64,000 nucleotides of DNA from contig NZ_JAPDHU010000003.1 in the NCBI RefSeq assembly GCF_031921685.1, forward strand, positions 124,001 through 188,000, written 5' to 3'. This DNA comes from Terripilifer sp031921685 (GTDB taxonomy: Bacteria; Pseudomonadota; Alphaproteobacteria; Rhizobiales; Beijerinckiaceae). Shown here piece after piece: positions 51,524 through 60,600 of this stretch. The notes beneath the pieces were generated by a model. It was not told the origin of the DNA. It saw nothing but the letters and a program-made list of their open reading frames with translations, and searched no databases. Every line of letters starts with the position of its first letter. Position 1 is the stretch's first letter. A program made the translations under genes and the position numbers.

Positions 51524-52653
51524 GCATTCGCCTCTGCTGCAACCATATCCGCCACGCGCTCGGCGATCGCAAGCGCACTGGTCAATCCTGGACTTTCGAT
51601 ACCATAGAGCGCGACAAGCCCGCGCACACCATGCACATCTTGCCCTTGAACCATAAAGTCGGCTTCCGCCGCGCCTTGCGGCACGATCTTCGGTCGCACG
51701 CCCGAATAGTCCGGCAACAGTTCGCCATCCTGCAAGCCCGGCCAGTAGCGTCGGATAGCGCGATAGAATTTGTTCGCCCGCGCCGGATCGACCGCATAGT
51801 CGATCGCCAGATCGTCTTGCGTATCGAGCCATTCGACATCCGGGCCAAATCGCGCCCGGCCGGCCAGATCGATGGTCAAATGGGTGCCCAAGCCCCCCGG
51901 CTCCGGCACCGGATAGATCAGTCGCGAAAACGGCGAGCGACGGCCAAGCGTAAAATAATTGCCCTTGGCGAAATGCGGCTGCGGGATGCTGTCGCGGGCG
52001 ATGCCTTCAATCATATGCGCCAGCCGGGGCGAAGCGAGGCCCGCCGCCAGCACGCAAGTGTTGACCGACATGTCGCAGGCCTCATCACCGCCAAGTCGAA
52101 CGCGCAAATGTTCCCCTGCGCGCGAGGCGCCCAGAAACGGCGTCGCGAAAGCTGTGCTAGCGCCGTGCATCGCCGCATCGCCTTCCAGTGCCAGCATCAG
52201 CGCATGGGTATCGACGATGCCGGTCGACGGCGAGGCGAGCCCCATGACGCCTTCGATCTCCGGCTCCATCGCCTTCATCTCGTCGCGCCCAATTTCGCGC
52301 ACATCGGTCGCGCCATTGGCATGAGCGCGCGCGGTGATCGCGAGCAGCGTGTCGCGTTGCTCGGCGCTGGCGGCAACAATGATTTTACCGCAGCGCGCAT
52401 GCGGAACGTGATGATCGGCGCAGAAGCGATAGAGCCGTTGGCGGCCTTCGACGCAGAGCCTGGCCTTCAGTGAGCCTGGCGCATAATAGATGCCGGCATG
52501 GATGACCTCGCTGTTGCGCGACGACGCACCCTGGCCCACGGCGCGCTCGCGTTCGACCACCACGACCTCGCGGCCTGCACGCGCCAAGGCCCGCGCGATA
52601 GCCAGACCGATAACGCCAGCTCCAATCACCAGGCAGTCGATATCAGCATTCAT
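51520..52653 (-). CDS. FAD-dependent oxidoreductase, L-2-hydroxyglutarate dehydrogenase-like (LhgO/DAO family)
   Basis: 377 residues. LVIGAGVIGLAIARALARAG (about residues 8-27) binds FAD; ASSRNSEVIHAGIYYAPGS is diagnostic of the L-2-hydroxyglutarate oxidase group, as are YFTLGRRSPFSRLIYPVPEP and GLVALYGIESPGLTSALAIA. I use the ATG at 52653. First gene of a two-gene minus-strand operon with the crotonase. It probably oxidises a 2-hydroxy acid using the quinone pool; the preferred acid is not determinable. Confidence 0.9.
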   Translation of the reverse strand: MNADIDCLVIGAGVIGLAIARALARAGREVVVVERERAVGQGASSRNSEVIHAGIYYAPGSLKARLCVEGRQRLYRFCADHHVPHARCGKIIVAASAEQRDTLLAITARAHANGATDVREIGRDEMKAMEPEIEGVMGLASPSTGIVDTHALMLALEGDAAMHGASTAFATPFLGASRAGEHLRVRLGGDEACDMSVNTCVLAAGLASPRLAHMIEGIARDSIPQPHFAKGNYFTLGRRSPFSRLIYPVPEPGGLGTHLTIDLAGRARFGPDVEWLDTQDDLAIDYAVDPARANKFYRAIRRYWPGLQDGELLPDYSGVRPKIVPQGAAEADFMVQGQDVHGVRGLVALYGIESPGLTSALAIAERVADMVAAEANA

Positions 52654-52882
52654 GATCGACCCATCCGCTTCCACCATCGGGATAACCCCAGCGCGAGGCC
52701 GGTGCAAATAAGACCAGGAGCCGAGAGGCTTAGCGGGCAGCCTGAGACAGCGGTTTTCCTCTCCCTGGCAATGAGCTAGAAAAGATGCCAGCGAAGCAGG
52801 ACGCCATAAAAAGCCTGCTCGCGGCACAGGATCGCCCGGCCATCATTCACGTCGCGGCGATCAGAGGAAACGGAGAGGGTTT

Positions 52883-53887
52883 ATGCGCGCCAAGGCTGTA
52901 TTTGCATCGGCCACATTGGGTATTGCTGCGTTCGTCTCGGCGGCGAACGCCCAATCAGGATCAACGGTCAATCTCTATGTCGGCTATTCGGCGGGCGGCG
53001 GCTACGACGTTTATGGCCGGATGGTCGGCCGTTTCATGAGCCGCCATCTGCCTGGCTCCCCGACGATCCTGATCCAGAACATGCCCGGAGCAGGCAGTCT
53101 GCGGCTTGCCAACTGGCTTTATGCCGTGGCGCCGAAGGACGGCAATAATTTCGGCATCGTCGCACGCGGCGTCGCCTTCGATACCCTGCTCGGCATGCCC
53201 GGCACCAATTACGACGCCACCAAATTCACCTGGCTCGGCAGTGCCGCCAATGAAGTGAGCGTTTGCGTCGCCTGGCACACCAGCAATATCAAAACCGTCG
53301 ACCAGATTTTCTCGCAGGAGTGGATTGTCGGCGGCACCGGCGGCAGCGCCGACACCGATCAATATCCCAAGCTCATCAACGGCGTTCTCGGCACCAAGAT
53401 GAAACTCGTCGTCGGCTATCCTGGCGGCAGCGACGTCAATCTCGCGATGGAACGCGGTGAAGTACAAGGACGCTGCGGCTGGTCTTGGTCGAGCGTCAAG
53501 TCGACCGCGTCAGAGTGGCTACGGGACAAGAAGATCTCAGTCCTCATGCAATTGTCCTTGAACAAGCATCCCGATCTGCCGAACACGCCCCTGGTCCTGG
53601 ATCTGGCCAAGACGCCTGAGCAGAAAGGCATCTTCCAACTGGTCTTTGCCCGGCAGGTCTTGGGACGCCCCTTCCTCGCGCCTCCCGGCATACCGCCCGA
53701 ACGCGCCGCCATCCTGCGCAAGGCTTTCATGGATACGATGCAAGACAAGGAGTTTTTGGCCGAGGCCGATCGCGCCAAGCTGGAAATCACGCCGGTGTCA
53801 GGCGAGGACGTGCAGAAGATCGTCGCCGACGCCTATGCGATGCCGCCAGAGGTCATCAAGAAGACCGCGGATCTGCTGAAGGAATAA
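52883..53887 (+). CDS. Bug/TctC-type substrate-binding protein
   Basis: 334 residues, signal peptide cleaved near residue 23 (FVSAANAQSG). VNLYVGYSAGGGYDVYGRMV is the carboxylate-binding loop and FMDTMQDKEFLAEADRAKLE the C-terminal block, making it the closest relative in this window of the Bug protein at 7844. It stands alone, with the porin terminator just downstream acting for both strands. No TctAB genes nearby. Confidence 0.9.
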   Translation: MRAKAVFASATLGIAAFVSAANAQSGSTVNLYVGYSAGGGYDVYGRMVGRFMSRHLPGSPTILIQNMPGAGSLRLANWLYAVAPKDGNNFGIVARGVAFDTLLGMPGTNYDATKFTWLGSAANEVSVCVAWHTSNIKTVDQIFSQEWIVGGTGGSADTDQYPKLINGVLGTKMKLVVGYPGGSDVNLAMERGEVQGRCGWSWSSVKSTASEWLRDKKISVLMQLSLNKHPDLPNTPLVLDLAKTPEQKGIFQLVFARQVLGRPFLAPPGIPPERAAILRKAFMDTMQDKEFLAEADRAKLEITPVSGEDVQKIVADAYAMPPEVIKKTADLLKE

Positions 53888-53932
53888 AGAAGCGCCTCAC
53901 ACGCGGAAGCAATTTTACTTCGGATAATGCCA

Positions 53933-53967
53933 GCAAAGAAAAACCCCGGTGCTTTCGCACCGGGGTT
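53933..53967 (-). terminator. terminator of the porin gene, possibly bidirectional
   Basis: Stem AACCCCGGTGC / GCACCGGGGTT (53942-53967) with a 4-base loop; on the minus strand followed by TTTTTCTTTGC. It lies 55 bases after the porin stop and 46 bases after the stop of the convergent Bug gene. Confidence 0.88.
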
Positions 53968-54022
53968 CTTGTTTCTAAGCCTGTTTGATCAGGCGAAGAG
54001 CAGATTAGCGAAATTCTTCGCT

Positions 54023-55462
54023 TTAGAACGTGCGCTCGACGCGAACACGACCCGTCCAGTTGCTCGGGCTGACCGAAGCCAGCGTGCCGAGACCAACCGG
54101 AACCGAGAGCGGCAGGCTCTGGTTCAGGCGCGAGTAGGACAGTTCGACACCGATGTCGAAGCTACGAACCGGCGACCAGATCAGGCTACCCATGAGGGTC
54201 CAGACCGTGGCATTCGACAGACCGCCGTTCGCCCAAGCCGTGTTGCGGGTAACCGAACCCGGCATGATGCGCGCATACGAACCGATCAAGTTCGAACGCA
54301 GAGACGGGGTCCAGTAGTGGGTGAACATGGCAGCAGCCGACCAAGCCTTGGTCTGCTCCGCGCCACCAACCGTACAAGCCGCGTTCACGCAGAACAGCGT
54401 CACGTTGCGGTCGGCACGCAGGAAGCCACCGAGCCAGTTAGCCGACACCGGCGGGTTCGAGTTGATACCCGAAGTCGTCACGTAGTCGAGCGCGCCGACG
54501 CCATAAGCGACCCAGCCCTGGATGTGATCGCCAGCAGCGAGCATCGGCAGGTTGACACGGAGACCACCGCTGACCGCCCAACCGGTACGGCTGACGCGCG
54601 GGCCGGCGTTGCCAACGACCGCGAGAGCGGCGTTGCCGAACGTGGCGTTGTTCTCGAGCACCGCGGCCGACAGCATCGCGGAACCCCACGACTGGTCGAT
54701 GCGGACGTTACCGACGAGGGCCGGCAGACGCTGCGCGTTCGGGCCAGCGGTCGCCGCCGTAGCGGTGAACGGGTTGGCGCCGAGCGTGTTGGCGGCCGTC
54801 GAGTTGGTCAGTTCAGCGCGGTTTTCCAGGGCGATGGTCGCCGAGAAGCCGCCGCCGAAGGTGGCGGTGTAAGCCAACTGACGGATGCCGTTCGGGAAGC
54901 CCGCGGTCACCATCGCATGGTACTGATACGGCGGCAGGAACGTGAAGTTCGAAGCCGCCTGACCGACGGTGAAGCCGGCGAAACGGATGTAGGCCGCTTC
55001 GATGGTTGCCGAGTTGGCGTTGCCGGCGGCGAAAACGCCACCGGTGTAGCCCGGAGGAGTGTTGCCGAGGCCGGAAGCGGCCATCAGGCGCAGCGCGAAG
55101 ACGGTCTGCACGGTGCCCCAAGCAGACTGCGTGCGGGCGTCCATGTTGACGATGCCGCGAGCGTACCAGCCATTCTGGTCAACCGCGTTCGACGAGATGA
55201 ACGTGCCGGCGCCACCGGTGGTCGAACGATGCGAGACCGCATTCTTCGCCGGGGTGTACCACATGTCGACACGGACGCGGCCACCGACCTTCAAGCAGGT
55301 GTCGGTGCCGGGAATCCAATAGAAGCCTGCGCCGTAAGCGTCGCAAACTCGCACATATTCAACAGGCGCGGCCTTGCGCGACGGCAGGTCCGCTGCCTGC
55401 GCGCCGGCCACGGCGAGCAGAGCCGCCGAGGTGCCGAGCAGAAGGCTCTTGGTGAGCGTCAT
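54023..55462 (-). CDS. outer-membrane porin (alphaproteobacterial porin family)
   Basis: 479 residues. A signal peptide (MTLTKSLLLGTSAALLAVAG, cleaved at AQA-ADLPS) is followed by the family signature RKAAPVEYVRVCDAYGAGFY and GTDTCLKVGGRVRVDMW, known from Bradyrhizobium, Rhizobium and Brucella porins. The rest consists of short alternating strands ending in WTGRVRVERTF, with a terminal Phe as needed for outer-membrane insertion. Strong ribosome site GGAGGTTAAGT. It lies alone with an AT-rich upstream region, consistent with high expression. Confidence 0.95.
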   Translation of the reverse strand: MTLTKSLLLGTSAALLAVAGAQAADLPSRKAAPVEYVRVCDAYGAGFYWIPGTDTCLKVGGRVRVDMWYTPAKNAVSHRSTTGGAGTFISSNAVDQNGWYARGIVNMDARTQSAWGTVQTVFALRLMAASGLGNTPPGYTGGVFAAGNANSATIEAAYIRFAGFTVGQAASNFTFLPPYQYHAMVTAGFPNGIRQLAYTATFGGGFSATIALENRAELTNSTAANTLGANPFTATAATAGPNAQRLPALVGNVRIDQSWGSAMLSAAVLENNATFGNAALAVVGNAGPRVSRTGWAVSGGLRVNLPMLAAGDHIQGWVAYGVGALDYVTTSGINSNPPVSANWLGGFLRADRNVTLFCVNAACTVGGAEQTKAWSAAAMFTHYWTPSLRSNLIGSYARIMPGSVTRNTAWANGGLSNATVWTLMGSLIWSPVRSFDIGVELSYSRLNQSLPLSVPVGLGTLASVSPSNWTGRVRVERTF

Positions 55463-55826
55463 TACTTAACCTCCAGATTAAGACTACGAGATAGAGGATC
55501 CGGATCGAGCCTGACCGGCGGGCGCAATTCCCACAGGCCGAACCATTTGATCCTTCATCTCTGCCCCTTGCCCCGGGTCCGCTCCCTCTGAGCAGCAGAC
55601 CTGACGCAATTTTGCTCCCGGTGATTCCGTTCGCGAAGGACAATGTAACCGAAACATGGCGAGCGGCGAACTTCCAAATGCCTTAAAACGCTTCCAAAAG
55701 GCGTGTTCTTCCCGGAGTGTGACTTTACAGCCACAATTTCTCCACATAGTGGGGAGAAAAATTATAAGTATATGATTTTAAATAATAAATTCAAATTAAA
55801 GACTGTGGCTTAACGGTAAAAAACTG
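55463..55826. other. porin upstream region
   Basis: About 360 bases with no gene. Adjacent to the DUF2336 gene end there is a strongly AT-rich tract (about 55750-55800). The porin transcript probably starts here and has a long 5' leader, a common target of small-RNA control in porin genes. I see no clear rho-independent terminator for the DUF2336 gene. Confidence 0.45.
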
Positions 55827-57059
55827 TCATGCGGCGTTGCAAAAAAGCTCGTCTTCGATCGCTTTCAGATCGATCGCGATCGGCGGACGAACCTGAACCG
55901 GCTGAGCAATTGCGGCAAGATCTGGTCGGACGATCGGCGTCATGGTCATCGCCCTTTGCCGGGCTTCCTCGCGCGCCGCCTCGGCTTGGAACCGGCGCAA
56001 AGTGGCGATCACTGGCCGCAGCGCCGGATCATGCCGCGCCTCACAGGCCGCCAGCACGGGCTCCACCACACTTAATCTCAGGGCCCCTGTATGACCGTAG
56101 CTGTCCTCGATCCCCAGCTCATCGAAGACGTCGAGCGCCGCCTTGATCGGGACGATCAGCCAATCCGGCAAACCGGAGCGGGCGAACAGAGCCCGGAAGC
56201 CGGCCCCCTTCCACAACCGCGTGAGACCGGCGACGCGTTCAGCCGAAAAGCCCGACAGTTCGCTCAGTGCTGCCTCGAGCAACAATCGGTCACCCGACAG
56301 GAGCGAGCGCAACAACAGGGCCGCCGTGAGCTGCCGGCCGTCGCGCAGATGCCGGACCAGCGCACAGAGATCCTCGACCTGGTAGTCGCTGTCGCTGGCA
56401 ATAATCACCGCGCCGCGTTCGCAGGCCTCGCGCTTCACCCGCGTCAACCGCTCCTGCGGAATCCAACCGGCAACGAAGCTCGCCAGCGCCGTCGCCGTCG
56501 CCTCAACCAGGCGCACGCGTAGGTCCGCGGGCAGTTCCGACAGTTGCAGGATGGCTTCCCTGATCTCGCCATCATCCGCGAAACGATCGATCAGCCGCGC
56601 CAGCACGGCATCGGGCAAATGCGCGTCAATGATCGTCAGCACGGCTTCGCGGCAACCGATCTCGGCCAGCACCGCTCGCAAGGGCGCGGTCAGACCGGCA
56701 CGGCGCGCGATCACCACCTGCGCCTCGGCGCAGCCTCCGACAACGATGTCGATCAGATCTCCATCCTCCAGCACCGGCGAATGCTGCAGGATCGGCAGGG
56801 CCACATCGAACTGGTCGGCGGCAAGTGACGCGACGATGTGGTGCGGCGCTGCGTCCGACAGGGCAAGCGCCACGGCGAGTTCACGCCGGACCAACGGCGA
56901 AGGATCGTCGAGCAAAACCGCCATCGCCACCAAGGCATCGGCACGCTCGGTTTCGCTCAGATCGGAAACCAGAAAAGCCCGCGCCAGGGCGCCCGCAGCA
57001 CGCGAGCGCTGCGCCACGGTCGCGGTTTCGGACCAGGCAAGAAACGAACGGACGATCAT
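55827..57059 (-). CDS. DUF2336 domain-containing protein
   Basis: 410 residues, helical, HEAT-like. ALVAMAVLLDDPSPLVRREL and AVALALSDAAPHHIVASLAA are typical DUF2336 repeats, followed by Ala/Leu/Arg-rich helices throughout. It lacks signal peptide and membrane segments. The family is common in Hyphomicrobiales and is uncharacterised in general. The ATG at 57059 is taken; a TTG at 57071 is also in frame. It is divergent from the MaoC gene. Confidence 0.87.
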   Translation of the reverse strand: MIVRSFLAWSETATVAQRSRAAGALARAFLVSDLSETERADALVAMAVLLDDPSPLVRRELAVALALSDAAPHHIVASLAADQFDVALPILQHSPVLEDGDLIDIVVGGCAEAQVVIARRAGLTAPLRAVLAEIGCREAVLTIIDAHLPDAVLARLIDRFADDGEIREAILQLSELPADLRVRLVEATATALASFVAGWIPQERLTRVKREACERGAVIIASDSDYQVEDLCALVRHLRDGRQLTAALLLRSLLSGDRLLLEAALSELSGFSAERVAGLTRLWKGAGFRALFARSGLPDWLIVPIKAALDVFDELGIEDSYGHTGALRLSVVEPVLAACEARHDPALRPVIATLRRFQAEAAREEARQRAMTMTPIVRPDLAAIAQPVQVRPPIAIDLKAIEDELFCNAA

Positions 57060-57202
57060 GATGATCAGCAACTCTGTCTGGACACTTCGCCAGCCCGCCG
57101 GGCAAAGTAGGTCCGGCCCTAGAATGGGATTTTATGGTAAATGCCCGTTTAAGACTCGACCGCCATAAGGCCGGGCATCTGTATCATTAGGAGACACCTG
57201 CG

Positions 57203-57703
57203 ATGAGCAAGACGCCGATCACCGCCGACGACAAGCGCCACTGGCGCGGCGGCCTCTATCTGGAGGATTTCGAGGTCGGCGTGGTCTGGAAGCATCGCCT
57301 GACCAGGACAGTCACCCAGATGGACAATATGTTGTTCTCCAACATGACGATGAATCCGCAGCCCCTGCATGTGGACCGGCATTTTTGCGAGACCGAGACC
57401 GACTGGGGCCAGCCGCTGATGAACTCCCTGTTCACCCTCGGCCTGATGATCGGCATCGCCGTCACCGACCTCACCAACGGCACCACCATCGCCAATCTCG
57501 GCATGACCGAAACGCGTTTCCCCAATCCGCTCTTCGAAGGGGACACGGTTTATTGCACCACGGAAATTCTTGGTAAGCGCGAGTCGAAATCGCGGCCGGA
57601 TGCCGGCATCGTCGAATTTCATCACAAGGCCTTCAAACAGGATGGCAAGCTCGTCGCCGAGACCAAGCGGCAGGCGTTCATCCTGAAACGCCCCAAAGCG
57701 TGA
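57203..57703 (+). CDS. MaoC-family hydratase/dehydratase
   Basis: 166 residues, one hot-dog domain. GLYLEDFEVGVVWKHRLTRT opens the fold; NPQPLHVDRHFCETE has the Asn/Asp-His pair of the R-hydratase active site; GLMIGIAVTDLTNGTTIANL and PNPLFEGDTVYCTTEIL complete it. It hydrates a CoA thioester such as mesaconyl- or itaconyl-CoA in related gene pairs. The CitE-like gene starts 4 bases after its stop, so the two are translated together. Confidence 0.92.
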   Translation: MSKTPITADDKRHWRGGLYLEDFEVGVVWKHRLTRTVTQMDNMLFSNMTMNPQPLHVDRHFCETETDWGQPLMNSLFTLGLMIGIAVTDLTNGTTIANLGMTETRFPNPLFEGDTVYCTTEILGKRESKSRPDAGIVEFHHKAFKQDGKLVAETKRQAFILKRPKA

Positions 57704-57707
57704 GCGC

Positions 57708-58577
57708 ATGCGCTCGCTTCTCTTCGTTCCGGCCGACAGTCCGCGCAAGCTCGAGCGGGCCTTGGCCAGCGGCGCCGATGCGCTGATCCTCGACCTGGAA
57801 GACTCCGTTGCCGCCAGTTCCAAACAACAGGGCCGCGACGGCGCGGCCGCATTTCTGGCCACCCATCGCGGGCCTGGCACGCCGAAACTGATCGTGCGCG
57901 TCAATGCGCTCGATACCGGGCTCACCGACGCCGATCTCGATGCGATCGTGCCCTTTGCGCCTTCGGCCATCATGCTGCCGAAGGCGCAAGGCGGCACAGA
58001 CGTGCAACATCTCTCGGTAAAACTAAGTGTGCGCGAGGCCGAGCGCGGCCTGCCCGCCGATGCGATCTCGATCATCCCGATCGTCACCGAAACCGCGGCG
58101 GCAATGTTTCAACTCGGCAGCTACCGCAACGCCAGCGCACGCCTGATGGCGATCACCTGGGGCGCCGAAGATCTCGCCGCCGATATCGGCGCCGAAACCA
58201 ATCGCTTCGACGACGCCACCTATACGCCGCCCTTCGCCTTGGCCCGCAATCTGATGCTATTTGCGGCCGCCAGTGCCGAGGTCGACGCGATAGATACAGT
58301 CTTCGCCAATTTCCGCGACAGCGACGGCTTCCGCCGCGAATGTCTTGCCGCACGCCGCGACGGCTTCGTCGCCAAAATGGCCATTCATCCCGATCAAGTG
58401 ACCATCATCAACGAGGTGTTTTCGCCGCAGCCGCAGGAAGTCGACAAAGCGCGCGCCATCGTCGAGGCCTTCAAGGCCAATCCCGACGCCGGCGTTCTGT
58501 CGATCGCCGGCGCCATGGTCGACCGTCCGCATCTGCGCAAAGCGCAGCGGCTTCTGGCGCGTTTGGCGGCAGGCTGA
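57708..58577 (+). CDS. HpcH/CitE-family CoA ester lyase
   Basis: 289 residues. LLFVPADSPRKLERALASGA and LILDLEDSVAASSKQQGRD begin the TIM barrel; LIVRVNALDTG, ISIIPIVTETAAAMFQL and ITWGAEDLAADIGAETNRFD hold the conserved Arg, Glu and Asp ligands. Such enzymes cleave malyl-, citramalyl- or beta-methylmalyl-CoA. With the MaoC gene in front it suggests hydration followed by retro-Claisen cleavage, as in itaconate or C5-dicarboxylate catabolism. A CoA transferase is not in the window. Confidence 0.93.
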   Translation: MRSLLFVPADSPRKLERALASGADALILDLEDSVAASSKQQGRDGAAAFLATHRGPGTPKLIVRVNALDTGLTDADLDAIVPFAPSAIMLPKAQGGTDVQHLSVKLSVREAERGLPADAISIIPIVTETAAAMFQLGSYRNASARLMAITWGAEDLAADIGAETNRFDDATYTPPFALARNLMLFAAASAEVDAIDTVFANFRDSDGFRRECLAARRDGFVAKMAIHPDQVTIINEVFSPQPQEVDKARAIVEAFKANPDAGVLSIAGAMVDRPHLRKAQRLLARLAAG

Positions 58578-58581
58578 AGCC

Positions 58582-59547
58582 TCAGCCCTGTTTCTCGATA
58601 TTGGCGAGCTTGACGTAGTCTTCCCAATTCTTGATCTCGCGCAGGAAGAGCGCCTGCGCGTCCTCGGGCGTACTGACCCAGGGATCACTGGCGAAGGTAT
58701 TGAGGAAGGCCTTGCCCTCCGGACTTTTCACCACTTCGTTAAGCCAGCCATTGAGCTGTGACACGATCGGCTGCGGCGTCGCCACCGGCACGAAACCGGC
58801 GAACCAGCCGGAGAGGCTGACGTCAAACCCCAATTCACGAATGGTCGGATAGTCGGGCGCCGCTTGCAGGCGATCCGGCGTCGAGACCGCCAGAACACGC
58901 AGCCGCCCCGCCTTCTCCTGCGCCACCGCCATCACGTTGTCGGGAATACCGAAATCGACATTGCCGGCAGCCAGATCGTTGAGATAGTCCGCCCCGGTGC
59001 GATACTGCACCTCGACTGACCGCAGCCCCGCGAGCTTGGTGAACATGGCACCGACGACCCGTGCGGCGGGATTGGCCGTCGCATAGCTTGCCTTGTCGCC
59101 CTTGCCCTTCATCGCTTCCACGAATTCAGGAAAGGTTTTCCAGGGCGCATCGGTGCGCACAGCGATCATCACCGGCTGCCGATTGATCGTCCCAATCGGC
59201 AGCAATGCCTTGCCGACATCGACGCTCGGCTGTTTCATCATGTTATGCGCGGCGGCTAGCGAACTGCCACCTGTGACATAGACCGTATGGCCGTCGGGCT
59301 TCGACCTTGCCGTATATTCGGTGGCGATGTTGCCCACCGCTCCGACCTTATTTTCGACGATGATGTTGCGTTTCGCCAACGGCTTCATCTTCTCGGCGAA
59401 GAAGCGCACGATCACATCAGCACCGCTACCGGCCGCGAAACCACAGACGAAACGAATATCCTGGGTCGGATAGGCCTGCGCCCAGGCCGGCACACCGACG
59501 GCGCAAGCCGTCGCCGCGCCGATGGTAAAATGCCGCCGCGTCAACAT
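58582..59547 (-). CDS. Bug/TctC-type substrate-binding protein, Tat-type signal
   Basis: 321 residues. MLTRRHFTIGAATACAVGVP carries a twin-arginine RRxF motif, so export may be through Tat. The ligand loop is RFVCGFAAGSGADVIVRFFA. Start ATG at 59547; an in-frame upstream start at 59598 adds 17 residues. It converges with the CitE gene across 4 bases and is last in a row of three Bug genes. Confidence 0.9.
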   Translation of the reverse strand: MLTRRHFTIGAATACAVGVPAWAQAYPTQDIRFVCGFAAGSGADVIVRFFAEKMKPLAKRNIIVENKVGAVGNIATEYTARSKPDGHTVYVTGGSSLAAAHNMMKQPSVDVGKALLPIGTINRQPVMIAVRTDAPWKTFPEFVEAMKGKGDKASYATANPAARVVGAMFTKLAGLRSVEVQYRTGADYLNDLAAGNVDFGIPDNVMAVAQEKAGRLRVLAVSTPDRLQAAPDYPTIRELGFDVSLSGWFAGFVPVATPQPIVSQLNGWLNEVVKSPEGKAFLNTFASDPWVSTPEDAQALFLREIKNWEDYVKLANIEKQG

Positions 59548-59572
59548 AGGGATTCTCCCTCTCATAAGCCCA

Positions 59573-60562
59573 TTACTCGGCCTTGATGCCGGCCGCACGG
59601 ATCAGTTTCGTGAAGGTGGCCACGTCACGCGCCACCAGTGCTTCCATGTCGGCGATCGACATGGCGCTGAGAGAGCGACCGCCGGTCTTTTCGAACAGCG
59701 CGACGACGTCAGCTTGCGTGCCGGCCTTGCGTACATCCGCACGCAGCTTTTCAAGCACAGGCGCTGGTGTCGCCGCCGGCACGAACAAGCCGAACCAGGT
59801 TTCCATGTCGAGATCGCCGATGCCCAACTCCTTGATCGTGGCGACATTTGGCGCGCCCGGCAAACGCTGTGCCGTCGAAGCAGCGAGCGCCATCACGCGC
59901 TTGTCGTCGACGAGCTGCTGCGCGGTGCCCCAGTTGTCGAAAAACAGATCGACCCGGTCGCCGAGAATATCCTGATAAGCCGCCTGCGCCCCGCGATAGG
60001 GCACGTGTGTCATCTTCACGCCCGCAAGTTCCGCGACAATCGCCATGCCGATATGCTGGCCCGTGCCGCGCCCACCCGACGCGTAGGTCACCTTTTCCGG
60101 ATTGGCGCGCGCATAGTCGATCAATTCCTTCAGCGACTTCTGCGGTAGACCCGGACGCGCGATCAGCATGTAGGGATTACCGACGACAAGACCGACGAGT
60201 TTGAAATCCTTCAACGGATCGTAGCTCAGCTTATCGTAGAGGCCTGGATTGAGAGCGATATTGGCAAGGCCTCCAAGCAACAGCGTATAGCCATCGGCCG
60301 GCGACTTTGCCGCCGCCTCCGTACCGACGAGCGTGCCAGCGCCTGTGCGATTTTCGACCACCACCGGCTGACCGAGAATTGGCCCCACACGATCGGCGAT
60401 AATACGTGCTGCCGTATCGAAGCCGCCGCCGGGCGGTTGCGGCACGATCAACTTCAGCGGACGATCAGGAAAAGTTTGCGCCTGCACCGCGAAAGCCGTC
60501 ACGGCCAATGCTAAAGCCAAAGCCCCACGCCTGATCAGATTCATCCCTTGCATCCCTCGCAT
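59573..60562 (-). CDS. Bug/TctC-type substrate-binding protein
   Basis: 329 residues. The ATG at 60562 has the best ribosome site (AGGGAG); ATGs at 60553 and 60544 are also in frame. Signal peptide to about residue 28 (AFAVQAQTFPDRP). Ligand loop LKLIVPQPPGGGFDTAARII, ENRTGAGTLVGTEA, HVPYRGAQAAYQDIL and DMETWFGLF. The next gene upstream (60601) shares all of these blocks, so the two are tandem duplicates that have since diverged. Confidence 0.92.
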   Translation of the reverse strand: MRGMQGMNLIRRGALALALAVTAFAVQAQTFPDRPLKLIVPQPPGGGFDTAARIIADRVGPILGQPVVVENRTGAGTLVGTEAAAKSPADGYTLLLGGLANIALNPGLYDKLSYDPLKDFKLVGLVVGNPYMLIARPGLPQKSLKELIDYARANPEKVTYASGGRGTGQHIGMAIVAELAGVKMTHVPYRGAQAAYQDILGDRVDLFFDNWGTAQQLVDDKRVMALAASTAQRLPGAPNVATIKELGIGDLDMETWFGLFVPAATPAPVLEKLRADVRKAGTQADVVALFEKTGGRSLSAMSIADMEALVARDVATFTKLIRAAGIKAE

Positions 60563-60600
60563 CACCTGCTCCCTCCTTTGCGCCTCGTGGACGCTCCCCT

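Noticed and set aside
51524..51832. N-terminal extension of the crotonase gene
   Set aside because: It reads through the LhgO-like gene in another frame; the ATG at 51523 starts exactly at the conserved crotonase N-terminus.
53927..55591. 554-residue plus-strand open frame over the porin gene
   Set aside because: Antisense shadow of an unmistakable porin with signal peptide and C-terminal Phe; its product is Arg/Gly-rich low-complexity text.
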